DNA of 64,000 bases from Nematostella vectensis (lineage: Eukaryota > Cnidaria > Anthozoa > Actiniaria > Edwardsiidae): NCBI RefSeq assembly GCF_932526225.1, contig NC_064039.1:2927001-2991000 (forward strand), written 5' to 3'. Positions 23,301-35,700 of this stretch are shown here, one piece after another (positions within the stretch are counted from its first letter, which is position 1; each line of letters starts with the position of its first letter). A model generated the notes under the pieces. That model had not been told where the DNA came from and made no database searches. It saw nothing but the letters and a program-made list of their open reading frames with translations. The translations under genes and the position numbers were made by a program.

Positions 23301-26300
23301 CTATTGTTTAAGATAGCAATTATTTGTTAATATCAATTGAAAGAAAGACTTCCTATGGAGTTGATTCCTACCTACCATTTCAACCCTTAAAGGAAGACAT
23401 GAAAGCGCGGGTCCCGTGCGAACTCGTCGTGCAAACTTTCAAGTAAGAGACTATATTTATAAAGCATTTACATTACATTCGTTTTCTTGGAAATTATAAA
23501 TACAAGACTGTACATGTACAGAGTCGGGTACAATGATCAACTTCAAACCATTGTTGTTCAGATTTGTGAAAAGTACTTATTTAATTAGCGAGATATATAT
23601 ATATATATACATCCATTTCAACCAAGTTATAGTCATACGCCTTCTACTGTGCAAGAAAAAGGGACCATGGGCAAACTAGAACGGTTCTTCTGATATATAT
23701 TTTGTTCGTGCGTTTTCCTCGTCGACACTATAGTAAATTGAATTAGGACCTAATTCCTTAAACTAAATCGTAAATCTTTCTAAGCTATCACAGGGGGACA
23801 TCAAGCACTCCCGTGGCACAGCGCTTGGAATAACTTGTTTGATTTATGATTATCAAATCAACTTTTGTTAGCTGTACGCGCATACAAGTCACTCATATGA
23901 TGAATTTATTTGTTCCGTTCATGTACTTTTACAAGATTTGCCAGGAAACATTGATTTTAGGGTCTCGAAATTTGTAAAAGAGGTATCACGTAGAGGTATC
24001 ACGTAGAGGTATCTCGTAGAGCGCTACACTCGAAACGATGCGAATAAAACATCCCATTCAAACTGCATATTCGTGTTTCCTTATACCTCTTTTAGTCTAT
24101 CTTTGCTATCCTGAATAGAGCTTCAGTAGGTACAATATTTAGCTAGAATTTCCTAGATGTTTCTAGGGAAATGGACAATATACTTCATCATAGGAATTGC
24201 CCTCGCTTAAATACTTCCACAGTTTAAAGCCACTTTAATAACTTTCTTTTCCATCAATTAACCTTAATGTTAAATCCTATATAAAGCAAAAAGAAGCTAT
24301 TCTTTGGGGAATGTTGTTAAAATTCATTAAAACATTATCCATGTTGAATTATCAGTGTTTTTGCACGTTGGGTGATGGGATCATGTCGAGTCGGCCCACC
24401 ATACTACATCCCTTCAAGAATGATTTATTAACTGTGAAAGCAGTGCGCGGGTCCAACACCTTTAAAGCCAATTCTTGATTCTTTAATTGAAGGATATTTT
24501 CATTAGCACATAAGAAATCTGTTTTTAGAACACGTGGGAAAATCCCGTCTAAAGCCTGAATGTGCAATACTTACACTTGAATTCCTTGCACGCTTTTGAA
24601 GATCACATCGGCCGACCAGACATTCCTTTAGAACTCTATTAAAACAAACTTCACATCTCCGCAAATATTATCACCTTGTTTGGATAATTTCGCTGTGATA
24701 ATTAATTCAGTTACAAAACTTTATAAAGTTGCTTTAAGCGAAACGTTTTCTGGTAACTGCGATTTGCTTTCTCGCATTTCACTGCACGAAAACGATCATC
24801 GAGTCTTCCAGCTCCAATCGAGTCTCCTAGCTCTACTTGAAAATAAAACTGTAAAAAGTCCCTTAAATTGGGTAAACACAAAGTAATTTCAGACTGATTG
24901 TGGTTTCACGAGTGCTAGAGTTGCTACCCACTGTAAAAGAAGGTCAAAATGACTTTGTAAACCCTTTAACGGAAGATGATATACCAAAAGGCCGCATAAT
25001 ACTGCTGTCGCTTCATAGACATGATTTATGGTTTTGCCCCAGAACCTAGTCTCTCTTGCCAACAATACTGAATTTCAATACAAAAACGTCCACCCAATTA
25101 GGACTAATCGAAAGGCCAGGAGCTGCTATTCTTTTCTTTATTTCAAAGTTATGTCTTGCTGATGATCAAATGTTTAGTCTTTTTTCGTTTCGTCTGTGAC
25201 TTCCTCCAAAGGAAGGGTTAGAAGCAACAGTAATCTATTAAACTATTTCTTTATTATGATATGTTTATCAGGCTTTCGCTCGATGAAGATGTTTAAAACT
25301 CCGTGGCAGCAGAGTTTAGGGATTTGTAATAGTCTTATTGTTCGTCATTGACTTGAGTCTACTTTGCCTAATTGCACTGCATTCTCAACCATCCACTAAC
25401 AGGTCACACAAGCAAAGAAACGCGGTTCAAAGTCTTCGCAAATGAAAACGTGCGCGTCTGTTTGTACCTACGATTATTTCAGCTTTAAAACCTAGTTTTT
25501 TCCTAAACGGAACCCTCTAGTCTTTAATTCAGCCATTTTTTTTTTAAAGTTGAAATTCGTCACACCAGCTCGTAATTGAAAAACACAAGTGAATTTGGAT
25601 GAAAACATTGTTAAAAGCTAATAACTCATTGGAAACCTTTAAAAATTCCAAGTCTAAAAAAATTGTAAGAAAGTTCCGTAGTGTGATGTGACAGAACTGC
25701 AAGCGACTGGCTTGATATGGCATTTTAAAGACGCCATTGTATCAGGAAAGGTCACTTATTATCAAGGAGAGGTAACAGGACTAATCCAACGCTAACAAGA
25801 ACCTCAAGTCTGCTGATGAAGGCTGAGAAAGTCAGGAAATTATCCACGTTATTTCGTGTCTTTGCTTTGGTTTATAGAGGCCTTCCATAGAAGCGATCAA
25901 CCAGTGATTTCTGTTAACATTTTAAATGTTATAATCATCTTAAGGTTCACATGTAGAGAAAATAAAAAACAAAAGCGAAAATGCCCTTTTATTTAGATAA
26001 TTCTGCTCAAATATGCTCAGAAAAATCACTCTAGATTATGCGCGCGGTGTTTGCGGTGTTATCATTATCTCAAGTCTCTCAAAATACATGGGAAATGTAC
26101 TTCTACTTTTACTTTTGCTAAAATACGAAAAACAAAACAACTATTGATCTACGTTAGTCCTCTCGAATTTATTATGTTTTATTATATCTTTATTTCCATA
26201 GTCAAACGCTTGTCCAGTTTTTATCGACTAAAACTGCATTAATCATTCCCATAAACTAAGCGCAAATCCCCCTTTGTCGCCACTGTCTACTATGCACACG

Positions 26301-29300
26301 TTCGACACAGGAATTCTTGCCTTCGGCACCAGAAATCCACGTAAAAAAAGCGCTCAACTTGCTCGGGCGCTCAAACTGGACGCGGCAAATGTAGGATTGG
26401 CGGTCCGACGCGAGCCTCGCGACCTAACATGGCGTCGGGCAGGAAATCCACCCAACACAGAAACATGATCGCTACCAATAGTGAGTCTCTGGCGTATCTC
26501 CACAGCTTGGGTTTCCCTTATGGTTGCGATACGCGAACAGGCCTGATAAGGGGAGCGCATTCCATCCGAGCGCAGCGCAGGTGAGGCTAAGACTGCAATA
26601 ACACATTACGCCCTTATCAACGATCATCAAGGCCTGGTATCATTTCACAGAGCTATGCCACTTGCCATTAATAACGTGTTTGAAGGCCCGGCATAATTGG
26701 CGCTGCTTTGTTAGTTCCTGAGTAGGTATAACATCATGAAATTGTACAAATCGGTAGCGTTACCGCAGACAGTCTGAGACAGTCTGCTTTTACAATACAG
26801 ACTTCTGCGTTTTACATTTCTATGTTAGAGAACCTCACAAAGTCGCTTGAAATAAGCTTTCTAATATGTATGCGAATAAATGAACAACAATGTTACACCG
26901 CTGGCGGCATACAGCTGGCGTTTTTTTTTTTTGGCGAGCATGCAAGCAACAGCAAGACACTGCGAGAAATAGGGAAGTTTTGCCTTAGGATTGTGAGCAA
27001 CCAAGAAGTCGAGTGTGCGAGCACAAATACGCGCAAGCATGCGGGGGTCATTACAAGCGCGCGCCAAACCGAAGGCAGCATTTTTGTCGATTTTGTCTGT
27101 ATGTCTATTTATATATCCTCTGTTTGCTATTCAAGTGCAAGAGAAAGCCCTTTTGGCTTCAGTGACACAATACTTTGCACTCAATGTAACTGATTGAAAA
27201 TGTTGCGCACACATCAATGACAAACCCGGCGTGCGCGCCAATTGAGATAGAGCGGCATAAAGCATTTTCTTTTATAAAAGGTCAGCTAAAGTCTCGATTA
27301 TGCTGATATGAAAAGGCCAAACCCACTGCCTTGTTAACGTTGGCGTCATAGACTGTTTTCGTGAAGGTCAACTGTCTTAAAATCGTATATCTAGAGCTGT
27401 CGCATGGTTATCTCTCTTTAGGCAAGCAAAACTGGAAAATGGACAAGTGTTGTTTTCTGATGCCAGGGTGCAAGTAGAGATGTCTTAGATGATCACTTGT
27501 TATGCTGTTATCTCTCTTATCCTTGTATATCGTAACGTGTAATGACTTGAGTTCCGCAAGTCCTCACTGTAGCAAGCGCGCCCGAATAATAAAGTAACAA
27601 TAAAATCACTCAATTATATTATGAAACAGAACTCGTAATTTTTGCATGATAACATTTAATTCTTGTAACTACTTTTAAAAATTCAGTTCTTTTATGCTAC
27701 TAGATTAAGTAGGTGGTTGCTCATCTCGTTCTCTTGTCTTATTCGCCGTAAGCGTTTGTTCGTCTAGCAGAGGACGGGTGAGGATTGTGCGAATACGATT
27801 TGAATTCTGTAGCATTAGAACAATCTTTGTACACGTCTGATACTTTCGCGCTTCAGATCCCAGCACTAAATCAAATGGCATCAGAGGCGTGGCCTTCTTC
27901 GTTATAGCAGAATGGCATAACTTGCTTATGGCAGAAAGTAAAATGTTTCTTCTAATTAATCACTGAAGTAATCGGTTGACAGCAACAGGAACACACAAAA
28001 AGGAACAATCTGCTGGATGTCTATTCAACTTGGCTTTCTGGACCTTTATGACTTAGAGTTTCAGCCGCTATTAAAAGGTCATTTCCACAGTTTTTAATTA
28101 AAACTGATTTGCTGTATCCTTTTTATATTCTTTTTAAACTGCTTGCAGTGTATGCATGCGTATATTTATATATCTTTTATTTTCTGCCACGTATTTTCAA
28201 AGTAAAATAGAATTCTTTGATATCCCTGCTTTAATGTTTAGTATTTCTGACTTGAGGCGATATACCAACATGAGTTTAACCGGAGTGACCTCTTTTAGAC
28301 GCAGAGTCTGGAAAGCCGATTACAAGGTCTGATCATATTCACGTGATCCTACTACTGACAAGAAACCGTTTTTTCCCGTCCGGTTAAAGCAAGTACAAGT
28401 CTTAATGTAAAAGATCCACGACGAAGATCTCCTTTTCCTTCTTACTAGTTATGCCTTTGCCCTAGGGGCCTAATAAATTACACACACAGACACTAATTGA
28501 GTAATTCTTCCTGTAAGTACGCTAATCGCATTACGCAGGTATACATACGGGGCTATCGGGGTTTTGCATCTGGCACCAATGCTCTTCCCCATCTGAACTT
28601 TTCGGTATCCGAGTACGGTGAAATCAATCAATGTCACATCATATTGTCCAATGCGAGGAAATAGCCCGAGTTCTATTGTTTGATATTCTGTGCGAAATTA
28701 ATTACTGTCGTCGGCTCTTTGAGCTCACAATAGGACGCTTAGTCGGTTCCAAAGAGGTGGGGAAAGATGGATAAGCCTTGAATATGACCCCGCGGTATCG
28801 GGTGGTGGGAACCGAGGTTTGCACTTTGCCTGTCTTTACTTCATTAATCAAAGAAGCTTTCATCTATGGATGGTTCAGACACGACGTGACTTGATACGAT
28901 GGTCTTAATTTTGTAAAGGTGTTATTACGCGTAAGAACTGCGGTAGGCTTTTTCTCTCACCTTAGATTCCACTAACCGCTTGATATTACGGACAGAAAAT
29001 AAATGCCCGGTGATTGAAGTGAATCTTTCCTCTTATATTATGAACTCTCGCTACTACACATCGTGAGTCATTTGGTACGAGTTACCCCCATACGGAACCT
29101 ACGAATGATTGCAATGAATTCAAAGCTGGCGGCATGTTTCTGTTTGCTTGAGTGAACCTACGAATGATTGCAATGAATTCAAAGCTGGCGGCACGTTTCT
29201 GTTTGCTTGAGTTTGCAAAACGTGAAATTTTAGTATTTTGCTGTTGTACATTTATTTTCTCTAAGTTTCCTATCAAGGCAACTGATGAAAAAAACTGTTA

Positions 29301-29867
29301 GTAGAGTCTGCGGAGAGTGAGGGGCTAAAGAGAGAGAGAGGGGAGGGTGGGGGTGGTGGGGGGGGGGGGGGGGGGGTTGGGTAATTTCTAGTACAAAACT
29401 AAAAGATCCTGAGACCCTTTCTTGAGCTCTAGATATTTCAGCCCTCCATTTTTGGGTCTCTGTGGCCCGTGGTTAGGAATGAAATCACCATATTTGCTAC
29501 TGGACACACCCTGGATCAATATCGTGTGCAAGTCTCGTCACCATACACGAGGCGCATGCTCATAACTCACACCAAGGAAAGCGAAAGCGGAACGAGCAGC
29601 TGCAAGTCACTCTAGATACGGATCCTTCTTGCAATTTGCACAGGTAAACTGCCCTATCCAAAGAGGACAGGTTTCTTAATAATAATCTTAATAACATACT
29701 CGTACACAGCGAATCCAAAGGATCTCTCCAGGAGCGTACCCTATTGAAGAAGTGTCCTTTTTCCATATGACATCTATAGCCTACGCACCGGCTCAAGGGA
29801 GAGGGACGGGGGAGAGGGGGCGAGAGAAGGTAAAGCGAGCGCGCGGCGACTGCGCAATCCTGCCTTC
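23301..29867. other. Gene-poor region downstream of the Lbx-like gene
   Basis: No exon on either strand passes a motif, phase or length test. Noted: a short AT microsatellite at 23592-23609, an AATAAA at 24041 that could end the Lbx-like transcript, a 59-bp tandem duplication at 29097-29215 and a G-rich tract at 29320-29378. Distal enhancers are plausible, as often found around homeobox genes, but unproven. Confidence 0.5.
29097..29215. repeat. 59-bp tandem duplication
   Basis: GAACCTACGAATGATTGCAA and the following 39 bp occur twice with one difference (GCATG versus GCACG), indicating a recent duplication. Confidence 0.9.
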
Positions 29868-29871
29868 CATC

Positions 29872-30212
29872 CCTCCCCCATCAGCAAATGCTTGCCGTAT
29901 CCACCCCTCCCCCCATTAGCAAAAGCATGCCGTACCCACCCTCCCCCCATTAACAAATGCTTGCCGTACCCACCCTACCCCCATCAGCGAATGCTTGCCG
30001 TACCCACCCCTCCCCCATCAGCAAATGCTTGCCGTACCCACCCCTCCCCGTCAGCAAATACTTGCCGTACCCACCCCTCCCCCATCAGCAAATACTTGCC
30101 GTACCCACCCCTTCCCCTCAGCAAATGCTTGCCGTACCCACCCCTCCCCCCTCAGCAAATACTTGCCGTACCCAACCCTCCCCCATCAGCAAATGCTTGC
30201 CGTACCCACCCT
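29872..30212. repeat. Minisatellite, ~34-bp unit, about 10 copies
   Basis: Units are variants of CATCAGCAAATGCTTGCCG followed by TACCCACCCCTCCCC. C-rich on the plus strand and open in several frames, but with no surrounding gene evidence. Confidence 0.95.
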
Positions 30213-30429
30213 AACCTCTATGGATAGCAATGCTGAGACACCAACCGATGAATTTTGTTCGATGAAATTTTGAAGGCGTCGTAGTCTCCACATAATAAAC
30301 AAAAACAAATTCATACAGCAGCAAACACGGCTTCCTCATTTTCGACAAACAAACTGTGCGCGGAAACTGCTGATTTTATTTCGATCTTCTTTACGTGTCT
30401 TTATGTTGTTATGTAGCCAATTAATGAAA

Positions 30430-30545
30430 TTAATTTAATTTTTAGGGCCTTTTTTTTTTGGGGGGGGGGGTGGCTTATTGGAGAGGGATCGTTTATTGGG
30501 GAGGGGGCGCTTATTAGGGAGGGGGCTATATTTTGGGCGGAAAAT
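30430..30545. repeat. G-rich repeat tract
   Basis: A run of ten Gs is followed by three variants of GGCTTATTGGAGAGGG / GGGGGCGCTTATTAGGG. Similar stretches are common inside the window's MITEs, so it is probably an element fragment. Confidence 0.5.
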
Positions 30546-30594
30546 GCCAGCTTCTGGATCGATTGAGAAGAAAACTTTATTTGTGATGAACTGA

Positions 30595-31344
30595 ACGACA
30601 GTTTTTATACTTCAGAAAAGGGCAATTAGAATATTAACTTTTTCTGATTTTAGGACCCCTTCAAATCCATTATTCTACCAACTTAGTCTCCTCAAACTTC
30701 ATGACATAATCTATCTTAACAATGCACTGTTTATGTATGACTTCCATTCAGATCATTTGCCATCTGTCTTCAAATCATTTTTCACAAATATTAACAGGAT
30801 ACATCAATATAATACAAGACTTGCTAGTAGGAAGACTTATTACCTGCCTAAGATACGCACAAACTATGGCAAATTTAACATTCGCTTTCTTGGTGTAAAA
30901 ATCTGGAACGATATTCAGGATGATTATAAATCTAAATCTCGCTCCAGCTTCAAGACACTAATGATCAGCTCTCTTTTAGATCGTTACCAAAAGCTAACTC
31001 TATTATTGTTGTAATTTACAAACTTAAGATTCTCTCCTATATATAAATGATCCCTATAATCGACCTCCCCTTGCTTGCGTGTTTTGTTCTGGTGCGTGCA
31101 TCTATTGTCGTTTGTTTTTCGTTTCTGTTTGTATTGATATTATATTGATGTATCATGTTGTACCCATGCAATTTTCCGCTTGACCTAACCGCTTAAGCTC
31201 GATTAGCAATGCTATTTCTTAATGCGGCTGGTGCCCAATTATAAAAATTATATTTATTTTTTCTCCTTTTCTTATTTAATAAGTAATATCTGTATAATAG
31301 AGGGTGCTAATAAATAAATATGTATGTATGTATGTATGTATGTA
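30595..31344 (+). mobile_element. 5'-truncated non-LTR retrotransposon (CR1/L2-like) with TATG tail
   Basis: An open stretch from about 30595 to 31014 encodes the extreme C-terminus of a LINE reverse transcriptase: LQKRAIRILTFSDF, LLKLHDIIYLNNALFMYDF, YNTRLASRKTYYLPKIRTNY and FLGVKIWNDI are typical of the region downstream of the catalytic palm. The catalytic domain itself is absent, with an in-frame stop directly upstream. A ~300-bp 3' UTR ends in a (TATG)n tail at 31317-31344, a common LINE 3' terminus. Dead on arrival. Confidence 0.85.
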
Positions 31345-31724
31345 CAGTAAAACGTTGATAAACTGAACGACAGGAAAATGTTGTTATAGTCTAGTCGGAA
31401 GGAGGCTTCCCATGCACCCCAAAGAGATACTCGGCTAATATACATATTTGTAATCCTTAGAAGGAGTCAAGAAAGGATATCGATGTTCCCAATTCGAAAT
31501 CGTGTCCCATCACCTCGAAAACGGCAGCTAAAGATTTGAGCAAAAAACCACAGGGTACCCGAGTCTGAATTTTAGGGAAAATCGCTAAATCTGTCCCGAA
31601 ATAACGTTTTATCTATAGATAATCAAAATACATATTTTGAATAATCTGGCTTATGTTGTTGCAAAGGAAAAAAGCCTTATGCAGCATAATAATTGCATGA
31701 TTATCGACTTGCTTGAGTTTTCCT
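31345..31724. other. Non-coding spacer
   Basis: No supported gene. A short stretch near 31358 (AACTGAACGACAG) recurs from 30587, probably repeat-derived. Confidence 0.4.
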
Positions 31725-32165
31725 CTACTCTTCTTCATCGCTGAAGGCTTCATCGAAATCAATTGGGCCGTCTTCCTCGTCGTCTTCTTCTTCGCCTACA
31801 GTGGACTCGACTATGTCAATGAGACTGGTTGGAAGTACGGGGCCACAAGACCACACCAGTTCCAAGAGGCCGTCGTCATTTCTTTCCCATCCTTGCCCGG
31901 GTTCAAAGGGATTAGGACGCCAGAAGACGGCTTGGTCTGCACGCTTGTAACTCGCAACTCGGTGGTTGACACGCTGCATGTGCGGCACTAGATTATCTCT
32001 GCAGGGAGGGAGGCGAGACAGTTCCACTTTTGACTTGATTGTCAACCGTTCGTTCTCTCCGATCATCTTCCTCAGCATGATGCTTGCGAACCATGTTGAC
32101 CGAGGTCTCTCTTGGGTACCCGTACATCAAGCAGGTGAACGCCTCGAGCTCATATGGCTGTCAAG
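31725..32165 (-). pseudogene. Frameshifted repeat-family coding remnant (function unknown)
   Basis: The minus strand reads YELEAFTCLMYGYPRETSVN and then changes frame near 32083-32095 into KMIGENERLTIKSKVELSR, LPPCRDNLVPHMQRVNHRVA, LLELVWSCGPVLPTSL and an acidic tail ending at 31727. The two pieces look like one protein interrupted by a one-base shift. From memory, similar sequences recur in cnidarian predicted proteins near transposons; this is not verified. No start codon or splice structure was found. Confidence 0.5.
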
Positions 32166-32759
32166 ATTAGCTGATATGAATAAACCTTTTTCAAATAAGG
32201 TTGCACTCGGCAATCCATGTGGCGTAACCCGCGACCCGCGGTGGTTCATGGGTAGAGTATAAATAGCTGAATCCTTGTATTAGCCTGTATACTAAATCCT
32301 TCTGGCTATCCTTGTATCTGAATGTTATGTGAATGTTTATAAGAATGTAAACAAGAATTCCAGAGCTTTTGAAACCTTGATTTGTTATTTTATTTACGCT
32401 TATTTACTTGATACCCAATAAAGCACTGCGGGTTATGATACACAGATTCTCCGGGTGCAACCTAATTTGAAATAGGTGTATGGAGGGGATACTGTTGATT
32501 CGAGGTCTCAGATTCCTATGAGGCACTGGGAGCGCATCAAGGCACCAGTAAGCGCGCGTTTGATGTCACATGTCATTGTTTACATCACATTGAAAACACG
32601 AATCCATCACAAGAATCGCGAACTCAATTCAAATCCGCTATAATGAGACTGCGGCCAACAAAACATAATTTGAACAAGCGGATATCAACCTATTAAGTGG
32701 AATTAAGAGCGCTGGTACTTCTGTGTAGTGATGAGTCGAGTGTTCTCGCCGGCGAGATA
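32166..32759. other. Upstream region of prominin
   Basis: No exon supported. It should contain the prominin promoter and 5' UTR; no TATA box was identified. An AATAAA lies at about 32417 with no gene obviously using it. Confidence 0.4.
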
Positions 32760-35700
32760 ATGAGACTCGCCGTATTGTTCGTTGTAGCATTGTGTGGAAT
32801 AGTTCCTTATGTTAGTGAAGCACAATCACCAACGATTATCACGACTTCTAAACCGATTGTTCATGGAGAAAAAATAATATTTGGACAACTACCAAGAGGG
32901 GAGTGCTATAGGACTGAAGTTCCGGCAAAAGCATGGATTTTGTCGAGTTACGAAGACATTGCAAGAAAAGTTATTTTATCAATACGGGATAGTCCGCCGT
33001 ATGGTAAGGATTATTTTACTTCTTCTATAAGCTTATTTACTTCTTAATTTCTGCTGTTATCATACAATCGAAATACTATCGACAGGTTATTTATATAAGG
33101 ACTATAATTGAAACGTCGGGTATTATTTGCCTCGGAAATACGATTATTTGTTGAATAATTCTTACAACAATAAAATTGTAAATCGCAGGCCAACGAATCG
33201 CAAAGACCTGTAGATTTTTATCTCACAGAATAGAATTTTTTATCGTTGAATTTTCAGTCAGCTTTTAAATGAATCATTTCGACCTTTGTCACACGTGTCT
33301 GTCAAATATTTTTAGTACAACGATAACACGCTTACATAACTGTAATTTCTACTGAATGATACAATGGAAGTCTTAAGTTTAAAGAATGTAAGTAGTAAAG
33401 TATGTAAACACTTTTTGAAATATTTTAGTTCTGTTTATAAAGCAACACCAGACCGTGCGTGTGAAGTAAAATGGTGCTATTAAAAACTCCACTGTTGTTT
33501 ATAAAAAAACGCTGTATCTACTTGCACGGCTTCCGGTAAAGGAGGAAAAAAAAACTAGCTGCACGGCTGTCTCCCATTTTCTCGATATTTAGCCAAAATA
33601 GCAAGCTTCTGGCTTTGAAACACTTCCACGATTATAAAGAACAGCCAAAAGATGTTTTTTAGCTTGAAAAGCTGTGCATTGAGTGACCCGCAAATGCTCG
33701 GCACAGTTTGAAGGAAGCGTGGAGTTCGACACTTCTCGTTTTCGCCATAACAGCTGTGCAAGGAGAAAAAAAATTAGATGCACTTCCCATTTTTCTTTTT
33801 GCCATTAAGCCAAAATAAAAAGTTTTGAATTTAAAAACCTCCCACCGTTATTTAGAACCGTCAAACGATGGCTTGAAAAAATTCGCAAAAGGCTACATGC
33901 GAATGCTCGGCACAATGAACGATGCATGAAATGTCGAACTCCACGCTTCGTTCATTCTTTGCCGAGCATTTGCAGGCCGCTTGTTGCATTTCTTTTCAGG
34001 CTAAAAATCGTCGCGTGGCTGTTCTAAATAATCGTGGGAGTGTTTTAAAGCCAGAAACTTGTTATTTAGGCTAAAAATCGGGAAAACTGGAGACAGCCGT
34101 GCAGCTAGTTTTTTTCCTCCTTTACCGGAAGACATGCAAGTAGACACAGCGTAAAAAAAGGCATTTTAGAATTATCAACTGAATATATAACCTCGCGCCT
34201 TAGTTTGTTATGAATGTTCAAAGTGTTATTTTCTAAACGATAAACCCGTGACGGGTAATTTCTAAAACACAAAAAAACACGACGATGAGGACACTGTATG
34301 TATTTTTTTATTACTGTGGGTAATCTACGAACCGATAAAAACAGACAGGAGCAAAAAATGGCAAAATTAAAATTGTAAGGTTGTGTAAGCTAACATTTTG
34401 TTTACATTTTGCCTAGAGGTTCCTTGCATAATATAAAACAAAATAAGCTTTAGTACTTTTTGGTAGATAATCCTTTCCAGAGATATGATTGAGCAAAGTT
34501 GCCATATATCATGAAAAAAGTAGCAATTTCGCCCAAATTGGGCAATTTCAGACAAATCAAGAGTCTTACAATTTGCAATATCTCAAGACCGGATTATCTA
34601 CCAAAAAATACTAAAGCTTATTTTGGTTGATAAAACACAAGAAACATCTATGCAAAAAATCAAGCGAATATAAGCTAACACGACCTTACAATTTGAACTT
34701 TGCCATTTTTTGCCCGTCATAAAAACACGAAAAATCGTAGTACCAGTGATGCATGCATTATCATCACCACATGAATTCTTTATTGGCGATGGTTTATTCA
34801 AAATATCCAACCTCAAATGATAAATATATACATCTTCTCCAAAAAAAAACTTCCTAATGAGGAAGCAATTATCATAAAGATTTTATTATCGTAAAAACTT
34901 CATCGTTGTTGAAGTATAATATGCATATCCTTCTTTGTCTCTATCATATGATCACCAACGTCGTTAGCGCCGTTTTCGTCATAACGTTTATTAAAAGAAA
35001 GCTCTAAATTGTATCAATCACGATTACCAACTTTCTGCAACACTCCTTTCATCGTCCTCACTGTCGCCAGACAGAACGATCTGCACTAATGTACAGCCAA
35101 TATTTACTTTGTACTGCTTATCATATTTTTCAGATCTTATAAAAGATGGCATCAAAACCAAGTCTTACTCTGGTGCCATTATTGATAGGGTAGGTACAAT
35201 ACACTTTCCATAAAGGTGGCTACTTGTTCCCAAATACGGTATTGTGCACCGGCGGCTCATTAATACATAGTCTCCTTCGCAGCCCCGAGCGGTCGGAGTC
35301 ACACCGTGCTCCCCGCCCTAGACTAATTAAAACAAAGAAACATTCAAATATGTCCTTACTGGATTGCTAGTTCTTATACCATGGAAGGTAAAGATTTATG
35401 GAAACTTTTATTACATCATCATCGGAACTATGAAAACTGTCCAGAATACAGGGGTATTATGCGGTTGCCCTTAGAGCGGGGTTCCACTTTATTGAGGATG
35501 GACAAAACTATGACAGACAACTCGCTTATCTTTGTTTGATCGAGGCTCATGTCACCTATGCTTAAACAATGAAATGTCCTTGTAGTGTAAGGGTATTTGT
35601 GTATACGAACAAACTCCAAATTGTATTATAGCAATTTATAGCGTTTTTAACGCAACATATATGACATGTTAAAATGCTTATCAATCTGGTAACATACATC

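Noticed and set aside
26274-26560. Overlapping ORFs of 64 and 68 codons on opposite strands
   Set aside because: No recognisable domain, and each is the shadow of the other in a GC-richer patch.
29892-30273. Three overlapping Pro-rich ORFs
   Set aside because: Open frames of the 34-bp minisatellite; no start context, splice sites or homology.
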